DNA of 64,000 nt from Tenericutes bacterium MZ-XQ (GTDB lineage Bacteria > Bacillota_I > Bacilli_A > Acholeplasmatales > Acholeplasmataceae): positions 936,858 to 1,000,857 of the forward strand of contig CP017950.1 of assembly GCA_002838205.1 (NCBI GenBank), given 5' to 3'. A program made the position numbers and the translations under genes. The notes under the pieces are model-generated. The model was not told the DNA's origin, did no database searches, and saw only the letters and a list, made by a program, of their open reading frames with translations. Shown one piece after another: positions 24,113 to 30,992 of this stretch (its first letter is position 1; each line of letters begins with the position of its first letter).

Positions 24113-26060
24113 CTGCCTTTAGTTCAAAGATTAAATCTCTAATTTCTGCGGCTTTCTCAAAGTCAAGTTGCTTAGCTGCTTCTTGCATATCCTTTTCAAG
24201 TTGTTTAATCGTTTTTTCTTTATCTTTCTTATTCATAGTTGAAAAATCTTTTTCTTCTTCTATAATATCCGATTTCATTGAGATATTATCTCTAATATCT
24301 TTTCTAATCGTTACAGGTTCCACTTGATATTTTTCATTAAACTCAAGTTGTAAAGATCTTCTTCTATTCGTCTCATCAATTGCGTATTGCATAGCTGGTG
24401 ATATCGAATCAGCATACATGATGACATGTCCGTTAACATTTCTTGCTGCACGACCTATGGTTTGAACCAAAGATCTTTCACTTCTTAAGAATCCTTGCTT
24501 ATTGGCATCTAAGATTGCGACCAAAGATACTTCTGGTAGATCAAGCCCTTCTCTAAGTAAATTAATTCCAATTAAACAGTCATATTTACCCATTCTAAGC
24601 TCTCTTAATATTTTAATACGATCCAAGGATTTTATTTCACTATGCAAATAAGCGACCTTTAATCCTAGTTTTTTAAAATATGCAGTTAGATCTTCACTCA
24701 TTCTTATGGTAAGTGTTGTGACTAAAACACGTTCATTATTTTCAGCACGCTTTTTAATCTCAAAATATAAATCATCCATTTGGCCTTCTGTTTTTCTGAC
24801 TTCAACTTCTGGATCAAGTAAATAAGTAGGTCTAATGATCTGTTCTATTATAGGAAGTCCTTTTTCAAGCTCATATCCACCAGGTGTTGCACTTAAATAA
24901 ATGACTTTATCAAGTTTTTGTTCGAATTCTTGAAACTGCAACGGTCTATTGTCAAGTGCTGAAGGCAGTCTAAACCCAAAATTGACTAAAGTCTCTTTTC
25001 TTGATCTATCTCCTGCATACATCCCTCTAACCTGAGGAATTGTTACATGAGACTCATCGATAATCATTAAAAAATCATCACCGAAAAAATCAATTAAAGT
25101 TGCTGGTGTTTCTCCTGCTTCTCTAAGTGATAAATGTCTTGAATAGTTTTCAACACCCGAACACATCCCGATTTCTTCAAGCATTTCCATATCGTATCTT
25201 GTTCGTTGTTCAATACGTTGTGCTTCCAAAAGTAAATTGTTATCTTTAAAATAAGCGACTTGTTCTTGCATCTCATTTTTAATTCTTCTAATCGATTCTT
25301 GAAGACGATCTTTATCTGTCATAAAATGTGTCGCTGGAAAGATTGTTGTATACTCTAAATTTTCTAACGCTTGACCAGTAAGGACATCAAAGCGTTTGAT
25401 ATCTTCTACTTCGTCTCCAAAAAAAGAAACTCTAATGCCTTGTGCTCTTTCATAAACAGGAATGATCTCAACCGAATCTCCTCGAACTCTAAAAGTACCC
25501 CTATGAAAATCCATATCATTTCTTTGATAAGTTAGTTCTACAAGTTTATTAATCAACCGATCTCTACCATAGTTTTCACCAACACGAACAAAAATCATCG
25601 CATTTTTGTAAGTGTCTGGATCACCAATACCATAGATACAAGAAACAGAGGCAACGACAATAACATCATCATGATTTAATAATGATGCAGTTGCACTATG
25701 TCTCATCTCATCAATTTCATCATTAATGGATGAATCTTTTTCAATATATGTATCTGTTGAAACGACATAAGCTTCTGGTTGATAATAATCATAATAAGAT
25801 ATAAAATATTCAACCCTATTATGTGGAAAAAAGGCTTTTAACTCGCCATATAATTGACCTGCTAAGGTCTTATTAGGCGCGAGTATCAAAGTCTTTTTTT
25901 GTAATTTATTGATAATATTAGCCATCGTGAATGTTTTACCAGTACCTGTTGCACCTAGTAAAACTTGTTCATTTAAGCCTTTTTTAAAATTATTTCTTAA
26001 TGTTTCGATCGCTTCTATTTGATCTCCTTTTGGAACAAAAGGTGCTTTTAAATCAAACAT
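24105..26060 (-). CDS. uvrB: Excinuclease ABC subunit B
   Basis: DNA damage-recognition helicase of nucleotide excision repair, 651 residues, normal length. Walker [11 protein letters not shown], the beta-hairpin region [15 protein letters not shown] box in IIDESHVT, helicase motif [11 protein letters not shown], and a C-terminal UvrB/UvrC-interacting UVR motif ([22 protein letters not shown]). GAAGTGATC precedes the ATG at 26060. It follows the Na/Pi-PhoU protein gene by 18 bp in the same direction. uvrA and uvrC are not in the window. Confidence 0.97.
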   Translation of the reverse strand: MFDLKAPFVPKGDQIEAIETLRNNFKKGLNEQVLLGATGTGKTFTMANIINKLQKKTLILAPNKTLAGQLYGELKAFFPHNRVEYFISYYDYYQPEAYVVSTDTYIEKDSSINDEIDEMRHSATASLLNHDDVIVVASVSCIYGIGDPDTYKNAMIFVRVGENYGRDRLINKLVELTYQRNDMDFHRGTFRVRGDSVEIIPVYERAQGIRVSFFGDEVEDIKRFDVLTGQALENLEYTTIFPATHFMTDKDRLQESIRRIKNEMQEQVAYFKDNNLLLEAQRIEQRTRYDMEMLEEIGMCSGVENYSRHLSLREAGETPATLIDFFGDDFLMIIDESHVTIPQVRGMYAGDRSRKETLVNFGFRLPSALDNRPLQFQEFEQKLDKVIYLSATPGGYELEKGLPIIEQIIRPTYLLDPEVEVRKTEGQMDDLYFEIKKRAENNERVLVTTLTIRMSEDLTAYFKKLGLKVAYLHSEIKSLDRIKILRELRMGKYDCLIGINLLREGLDLPEVSLVAILDANKQGFLRSERSLVQTIGRAARNVNGHVIMYADSISPAMQYAIDETNRRRSLQLEFNEKYQVEPVTIRKDIRDNISMKSDIIEEEKDFSTMNKKDKEKTIKQLEKDMQEAAKQLDFEKAAEIRDLIFELKADD

Positions 26061-26078
26061 TTGATCACTTCTTTCGTT

Positions 26079-27782
26079 TTATGTATCTTTATCGATTTCG
26101 TGAGGTTTTGGAACGATTAAACTTTGTGGTACATATAAAGGTTCTATCACTGCACCAGCGATATTTGTTAGGTGGTCCCCAATTCTTTCTAAATTAGATA
26201 AAATGTCTGCGTAGTTTTCCGCAACCACAAATGTGATTTGACCATTTTTTAATCTTTCTATATATCTATATCTAAAGAGTTCTTCTAAGTCATCAACTAA
26301 ATCTTCGTTTTGAACTACCTTTTTAGCAAGTTCAACATCACCATTTTGGAAACTTACCAATGTGTCATCCAACATGCTTAGCAATAATGTAAAGAGCTCT
26401 TCAAGTTCTTTTCTACCATCATCTGAAAGCATTTGTGATTCTTTATATCGTTCAATAAAAAATTGGATTATATTTGTTAAATGATCTCCAATTCTTTCAA
26501 AATCCTTGATGGTATCAAGGTCTCTTGAAAGTTTTTTAGAGTTATTTGGATCTAAACCTGCTTGAGATATTTTAATCAAATAATCATGAAGTTTTTGATC
26601 ATAACTATCAAGCATCATTTCGAATGTAAATGCTTCATTGACGAGTGCAGAATCTTCTTTCAAACTATAAGATTTTGCTAAAGTCATGTAATCTTTAACA
26701 ATGGATCCCATATAAAGAATACCTTTTTGAACGAACTCTAATGCTAGTATTGGTGATTCATGAATTAATTTCTCATCAAACATGTCTTCTGGAATCAGAT
26801 CTTTTTTAGGATCTTTGACTACTTTTTTACTTAACCAAATCATCTTATTGATAAAGAAATAAAGCAGAACAGTCATCACAGCATTTTGGAATAAATGCGC
26901 AAAGGCGATGGTTAACATCGAATACGGCTGTAAGAATCTGTTTTCAAACCATTGAGCAAATCTAGAATAAGGAATCAAAATAATCAAGAATACAACTGCT
27001 GATACAACATTAAATAAGATATGAATAAAAGATGCTCGCTTAGATTCAATATTACCACCAATAGAAGCCAAGAAAGCTGTAATGGTTGTTCCTATGTTTG
27101 CTCCTAAAATAATAGGAATTGCGCCATTTAAAGATATAGATGCTATACCTTCTGCATTAAGATTATAAAGTCTTTCTAAAATACCTATAGCCGCAGATGA
27201 AGATTGAACTATACCAGTAAACACTGTCCCAAAAATTGTCCCTAATAACCAGTTATTAGAGAAAACATTAAACATATCAGTCGCTGTTTGTGTTTGAGCT
27301 AAAGGCTTTAATCCACTACTCATTGTTTTGAGTCCAACAAATAACATACCTAAACCGATCAGAACGCCACCAAAATGATGCACTTTACGATTCTTCATAA
27401 AACTCATTATAAAACCAACAAAGATAAATGCCAATCCATAATCAGCAATCGGTAAGCCGATGATAAACGCTGTTACTGTTGTACCAATATTGGCTCCCAT
27501 GATAATTCCAACGCTTTGTGGAAGTGTCATCAATCCAGCTCTTAATAATCCAATCATCAAGGCTGTTGTTCCTGATGAAGACTGAATGAGAATGGTCAAA
27601 AATATCCCCACCAAAATACCTTTAAGTGGTGTGTTCGTTGTTCTTTCAATAATTAATTTTAATTTGCTTCCAGCAGCTGCCTTTAGTTGTTCACTCATCA
27701 TATTAATACCAAAGATAAAAAGTGCTAGTCCACCGAAAACAAACATTAAACTATCCCCATAATTTATGCTCGCATAGATCAT
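26079..27782 (-). CDS. Na/Pi-cotransporter family protein with PhoU-like domain
   Basis: Membrane transporter of 567 residues. Two NptA-type repeats with the duplicated QSSSGTTALMIG and QSSSAAIGIL motifs (each followed by GANIGTTVTAF or GANIGTTITAF) form the transport domain (to about 320). A soluble C-terminal helical domain with DFERIGDHLTNI and LERIGDHLTNI is PhoU-like and probably senses phosphate. The ATG at 27782 has AAGGAGG 8 nt upstream; a TTG at 27788 is too near it. It probably exports or imports phosphate. An IS1595-like element inserted about 80 bp upstream of the start, close to its promoter. Confidence 0.92.
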   Translation of the reverse strand: MIYASINYGDSLMFVFGGLALFIFGINMMSEQLKAAAGSKLKLIIERTTNTPLKGILVGIFLTILIQSSSGTTALMIGLLRAGLMTLPQSVGIIMGANIGTTVTAFIIGLPIADYGLAFIFVGFIMSFMKNRKVHHFGGVLIGLGMLFVGLKTMSSGLKPLAQTQTATDMFNVFSNNWLLGTIFGTVFTGIVQSSSAAIGILERLYNLNAEGIASISLNGAIPIILGANIGTTITAFLASIGGNIESKRASFIHILFNVVSAVVFLIILIPYSRFAQWFENRFLQPYSMLTIAFAHLFQNAVMTVLLYFFINKMIWLSKKVVKDPKKDLIPEDMFDEKLIHESPILALEFVQKGILYMGSIVKDYMTLAKSYSLKEDSALVNEAFTFEMMLDSYDQKLHDYLIKISQAGLDPNNSKKLSRDLDTIKDFERIGDHLTNIIQFFIERYKESQMLSDDGRKELEELFTLLLSMLDDTLVSFQNGDVELAKKVVQNEDLVDDLEELFRYRYIERLKNGQITFVVAENYADILSNLERIGDHLTNIAGAVIEPLYVPQSLIVPKPHEIDKDT

Positions 27783-27860
27783 ATACAAATCCTCCTTAAA
27801 AAATCAACCATTACTATTTTACTTTATCTTTACTAAAAATGCGAACTTTTTTTATAAAAA

Positions 27861-27885
27861 AACTGTGTTCAAGATAAATACTGAT
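27861..27885. repeat. Left terminal inverted repeat, IS1595-like element 2
   Basis: 25 bp, exact reverse complement of 29112-29136. Confidence 0.93.
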
Positions 27886-27901
27886 TTTGTATAACTCATA
27901 A

Positions 27902-27930
27902 TTGAATAATAACCTTACGTTTGGTAAAAT
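27902..27930 (+). promoter_or_regulatory. Transposase promoter of IS1595-like element 2
   Basis: TTGAAT (27902-27907) and TAAAAT (27925-27930) with 17-nt spacing. The predicted start is G27937, the first base of leader block A, as in element 1. Confidence 0.8.
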
Positions 27931-27936
27931 GATTAT

Positions 27937-28081
27937 GCCAAACAAGAATAGTGAATAGAATACCTTTTAAGTTGATGTCTTTAATCAACCAGCTTGGACA
28001 CTATTTCTTGTTTGGCGATAAGAAAGTTCCTATTCAAGCTGGTTGCTTAAGGACATTTATCATTTAAGGAGTCTACCAAAC
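27937..28081 (+). promoter_or_regulatory. Structured transposase mRNA leader with crossing helices
   Basis: Block A (27937-27953, starting GCCAAACAAG) pairs with A' (27999-28016) with one bulge. Block B, GAATAG-AA at 27953-27960, pairs with TTCCTATTC (28027-28035) with one bulge. Block C (27975-27996) pairs with C' (28035-28056) over 22 positions with one mismatch and one G-U. The order A-B-C-A'-B'-C' and the tight B'-C' and C-A' junctions equal those of element 1, while block sequences differ apart from GCCAAACAA/TTGTTTGGCGA. An extra local hairpin GTTGAT/ATCAAC overlaps C. CCTT at 27963-27966 could mask AAGG of the Shine-Dalgarno. Confidence 0.78.
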
Positions 28082-29128
28082 ATGAATCAAGCTATAACAC
28101 CAGAAACATTGTACCCAATCATTCAAACTTTATGTGCTGATGATTATAATGAACTGCTTAAGAAAATGCAGCTGAATCAAAAGATAATCAATGATGCTGC
28201 GAATGCTCTTCATAAAATCATCTTTAGAGAGCGTCGAGTTCCTAACGGATATGTTAGAAACGGTAAGACACCTACTGGTCGTCAAAAGTATCTCAATCCT
28301 CAAACCAGTAGATCTATTTCAGATACCCATCATTCCATCGTTCGTTACTCCAAGAAGTCATATGAACAGTGGTTGATGTTTATCAAATGTATGCTCTATG
28401 GTCTATCTTTAAGAAAGAGTGCATCTGAAGTTGGGATTTCAACGACTACTGCCTTTGCGTGGCGTCATAAAGTCATCGAAGCGATGAAAGACTATCAGGA
28501 AGTTGTCAAACTGTCTGGGGAAATAGAGATTGATGAAACTTATTTTCTTCTTAACATGAAGGGTCCTTGGAAAGGTAAACAAATGCCAAGATCTGCTAAG
28601 AAGAAAGGTGAACCCGCCGTTTTACGTGGTGTTTCTAATGAACATGTTTGTGTTCTTATCGCACTTGATGAAAATGATCAGGTTTTAACGAAGGTCGTTG
28701 GTCAAGGAAATCCGTGGAAAGATGATATCTTCGATGCCATTAAAGGTAAGGTTAAAGCGGGTAGTCATATCACATCAGATAGTAAATCATCTTATTTTGA
28801 TATTGCTCATCAATTAGAATGTTCAGTTACACAAATTCCTTCTGGTGAACACACCAAAGATGAATACAGTTTAGGAGTTATTAATAATTATCATAGTGAA
28901 TTAAAAACCTGGTTTAGAAGATTTAGAGGCGTATCTACGAAACATTTAGAGGGTTACTTGATGTGGTTTAGGTTCATGAAGTATTTAAAGTATCAATTGG
29001 AGTATGACAAGCACTTAAATGCGGCATTAAAATATGTCATATCAAACCATGTTTCAATCAAATCAAGTGATATTCATCAAAGAGATTGGCCTATTGATAT
29101 TTTTAAGCCATATCAGTATTTATCTTGA
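28082..29128 (+). CDS. IS1595-like transposase
   Basis: 348-residue DDE transposase. The N-terminal segment (NGYVRNGKTPTGRQKYLN) has the layout of the IS1595 zinc ribbon but lacks the cysteines. An HTH-like region (SLRKSASEVGISTTTAFAWR) precedes an ISXO2-like core: first Asp in IEIDETYF, second in TSDSKSSYFD, and NNYHSELKTWFRRF with YLMWFRFMKYL at the end. The ATG at 28082 follows AAGGAG by 10 nt; the longer frame from a TTG at 28043 would run through leader block C' and is rejected. Confidence 0.9.
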   Translation: MNQAITPETLYPIIQTLCADDYNELLKKMQLNQKIINDAANALHKIIFRERRVPNGYVRNGKTPTGRQKYLNPQTSRSISDTHHSIVRYSKKSYEQWLMFIKCMLYGLSLRKSASEVGISTTTAFAWRHKVIEAMKDYQEVVKLSGEIEIDETYFLLNMKGPWKGKQMPRSAKKKGEPAVLRGVSNEHVCVLIALDENDQVLTKVVGQGNPWKDDIFDAIKGKVKAGSHITSDSKSSYFDIAHQLECSVTQIPSGEHTKDEYSLGVINNYHSELKTWFRRFRGVSTKHLEGYLMWFRFMKYLKYQLEYDKHLNAALKYVISNHVSIKSSDIHQRDWPIDIFKPYQYLS

Positions 29129-29136
29129 ACACAGTT
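29112..29136. repeat. Right terminal inverted repeat, IS1595-like element 2
   Basis: Exact mirror of 27861-27885; overlaps the last codons of the transposase. Confidence 0.93.
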
Positions 29137-29164
29137 TAGAACAAAAGTGAATAAATTCACTAGG

Positions 29165-29190
29165 GGCGATAAAAATCGCCTTTTTCTTTT
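29165..29190 (+). terminator. Hairpin terminator before IS91-like gene
   Basis: GGCGAT and ATCGCC form a stem with a 4-A loop, followed by a T-rich run. It could end the IS1595-like transcript or be part of the left end of the IS91-like element. Confidence 0.8.
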
Positions 29191-29203
29191 TAAAGTCACA
29201 TTG

Positions 29204-29209
29204 TATAAT
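29204..29209 (+). promoter_or_regulatory. -10 box of IS91-like transposase, probably leaderless
   Basis: TATAAT ends 6 nt before the ATG at 29216, which would itself be the transcription start. No Shine-Dalgarno lies between. Confidence 0.6.
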
Positions 29210-29215
29210 AGATTT

Positions 29216-30541
29216 ATGGAACCTATAGTGATTAAGTATAAATTTAAAGATCAATTAGAACTTGCTCTTAAACATGGTGAACATGTCTTTAACAATGAGC
29301 TTGTTAAACTATCTAATTTAAAAGTATATAGAGATAACTCCATTTCCATTCAATCTATATTTGCTACCTATTGGGATTCATTTAAACTTCATTTTGAAGA
29401 TAAACTACGTCCCTCAATTATCGAAAATGTTGAAAAAATGATACATTGTCGTGATTTCAAATATGGCTACTTCTTCTATGAATGCCCAACTTGTGATAAC
29501 TTTCATATCCAAGGTCTTTCTTGTCATTCAAGGTTTTGTCCTTCTTGTAATCAAAGATATCGAGAAGCTCGAACACTTGCGATTGAATCCAAATTACTTA
29601 AGTGCCCTCATAGACATTTTGTCTTTTCAGTTGCTAAAGAGATGCGTAAATTCTTTTGGCTTTATAGAGACTTATTTGATATCTTATTTCAAACTGTAAA
29701 TGAAGTTCTTCATAAAGCTGTTAAGAAAACGAAGGCTGACCACCAATTAGATAGAAGACTTGGCATCATTTGTTTTCTTCACACCTATGGCAGAGATATG
29801 AAGACCAATCCTCATATCCATGCTTTAGTTGCTGAACGCTTTATTGATGCTCATGGTCATCTATCCAACATGTCTTTCTTTCCTTTTGAGAGACTGCGTA
29901 TGTTTTGGCAATATAGACTCTTAAGTAACATCTCAGCCTATTTGAAAACCCATGCGACAAATTCTATCTATAATGAGTTTAATCGCTTAAGAAGTTATCT
30001 CATTCATAAGTATAAAAAAGGCTTTTACACTTACGGGCCTCAATTAAAGAGAAAATCTAGCTTGTCTACAGCCAAAAAGATTGCTAAATACATCGCCAGA
30101 TATGCTTCTCATCCAGCCATCTCTGAATCTAGAATTGATGACTTCGATGATATCAATCACCAAGTCACTTGGCATTTTGATCCTCATGAAGATGATCAAA
30201 TTTCAGATAAACATCATAAACGAGGTACTCAAATCATCACTGATCATGTCTTTAAATTTATTGCACGTCTCATTAAACACATCCCTGATAAAGGATTTCA
30301 TCTGATTCGTTATTACGGTTTTTATTCAAATCGGACAAAACGAAAAATTGCCTCTGAGTTAAAGTTAGTTAACCCTAAATCTTTGACTTATCTTAAACAT
30401 CAACTTCACTTTCGAACTTTGTTGCTTAAGACTTATCACTATGACATCTTTAAATGTCAGTGTGGTTCTACTATGGTTTTAAATCTTGATGCTTCATATC
30501 TACCAAATCACCGAAAAGAGAGGTTATTTAGCGATGCCTAA
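29216..30541 (+). CDS. IS91-like HUH (Y2) transposase
   Basis: 441-residue rolling-circle-type transposase. N-terminal zinc-binding domain with CPTC, CHSRFCPSCNQRYRE and a further CPHRH. The HUH metal motif is in KTNPHIHALVAE. The tyrosine pair YIARY (Y-x3-Y) is followed by SHPAISESRI, as in the IS91/IS801/IS1294 family, which nick single-stranded DNA. The upstream GTG frame from 29147 would cross the terminator hairpin, so the ATG at 29216 is chosen, although no SD precedes it. It overlaps the zinc-ribbon gene downstream by 8 nt. Element ends were not identified. Confidence 0.88.
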   Translation: MEPIVIKYKFKDQLELALKHGEHVFNNELVKLSNLKVYRDNSISIQSIFATYWDSFKLHFEDKLRPSIIENVEKMIHCRDFKYGYFFYECPTCDNFHIQGLSCHSRFCPSCNQRYREARTLAIESKLLKCPHRHFVFSVAKEMRKFFWLYRDLFDILFQTVNEVLHKAVKKTKADHQLDRRLGIICFLHTYGRDMKTNPHIHALVAERFIDAHGHLSNMSFFPFERLRMFWQYRLLSNISAYLKTHATNSIYNEFNRLRSYLIHKYKKGFYTYGPQLKRKSSLSTAKKIAKYIARYASHPAISESRIDDFDDINHQVTWHFDPHEDDQISDKHHKRGTQIITDHVFKFIARLIKHIPDKGFHLIRYYGFYSNRTKRKIASELKLVNPKSLTYLKHQLHFRTLLLKTYHYDIFKCQCGSTMVLNLDASYLPNHRKERLFSDA

Positions 30542-30854
30542 ACTATTTAAAACTAAATCTGTGCATATGTCTTTTGTTCAAAAAAAGAATTTGTATGCTG
30601 AATATAAATCAGCTGTTAAGCAGGGATTCATTGCTGGCCCCGCCGCTTCATTTAATGAATTTATATCGATGCCTAATTTTGATATCATGGTTGATATGAA
30701 ATGTCTGCACTGTGGATTTGAACTTACTGTCAATTTTTCTGGTTATGCTCACTTTATGGAGACTGAAGGTGCTGCTTTTCCCGTTGATGTTTGTAGTCAT
30801 TGTGGTAAGTTGCAGTTTGTGCCTTTAGATATTTATCATAAACTTATTGATTAA
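30534..30854 (+). CDS. Zinc-ribbon protein overlapping the IS91-like transposase
   Basis: 106-residue protein with two CxxC pairs, CLHCGFEL (about 57-64) and CSHCGKLQF (about 90-98), forming a likely treble-clef or rubredoxin-like zinc site separated by a conserved-looking aromatic and acidic stretch. The basic N-terminus is MPKLFKTKSVHMSFVQKKN. Its ATG lies within the last codons of the transposase gene and AGAGG lies about 10 nt upstream, so the two are translationally coupled. It is probably an accessory factor of the IS91-like element, though not recognisably the ORF121 of IS91. Function unknown. Confidence 0.7.
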   Translation: MPKLFKTKSVHMSFVQKKNLYAEYKSAVKQGFIAGPAASFNEFISMPNFDIMVDMKCLHCGFELTVNFSGYAHFMETEGAAFPVDVCSHCGKLQFVPLDIYHKLID

Positions 30855-30874
30855 TTTGTTGACTCGTTTTACAG

Positions 30875-30896
30875 ACTCATTTTAGATGAGTTTTTT
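30875..30896 (+). terminator. Terminator after zinc-ribbon gene
   Basis: ACTCAT and ATGAGT stem with a 5-nt loop followed by TTTTT. Confidence 0.8.
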
Positions 30897-30941
30897 CTGT
30901 TTGTTTTTATTTAAATGATCAATTAGAATTTCCTAGTTAAT

Positions 30942-30978
30942 AAAAAAAGAGTTATAACTTTTTTAAGTCATAACTCTT
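30942..30978 (-). terminator. Terminator of pfkA-ppdK operon
   Basis: Arms at 30947-30960 and 30965-30978 (AAGAGTTATAACTT with AAGTCATAACTCTT) pair with one mismatch around TTTT; on the minus strand a run of seven T follows. Confidence 0.85.
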
Positions 30979-30992
30979 GTAAATATTATAAA

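Larger units (their letters stand above)
27861..29136 (+). mobile_element. IS1595-like insertion sequence 2, about 1276 bp
   Basis: Perfect 25-bp inverted repeats (AACTGTGTTCAAGATAAATA... at 27861-27885 and the mirror at 29112-29136) enclose a promoter, a structured leader and an intact transposase gene. Flanking octamers TATAAAAA and TAGAACAA agree at only 6 of 8 positions, so the target duplication is decayed or absent. It lies between the Na/Pi transporter gene and an IS91-like transposase gene. Confidence 0.9.

Noticed and set aside
14595-28081. HDV-like ribozyme assignment for the IS leaders
   Set aside because: The 5' helix and crossing pairs are suggestive, but the order of strands and lack of a recognisable catalytic core do not match the HDV fold; kept only as a test.
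28043-28081. N-terminal extension of the second IS1595-like transposase from TTG
   Set aside because: It would translate through leader block C' and lacks an SD; AAGGAG precedes the ATG at 28082.
27853-29144. Exact target duplication for IS1595-like element 2
   Set aside because: TATAAAAA and TAGAACAA differ at two of eight positions; not counted as a duplication.
29147-29215. GTG-started extension of the IS91-like transposase
   Set aside because: It would run through a terminator hairpin and the -10 box, and adds no recognisable domain.
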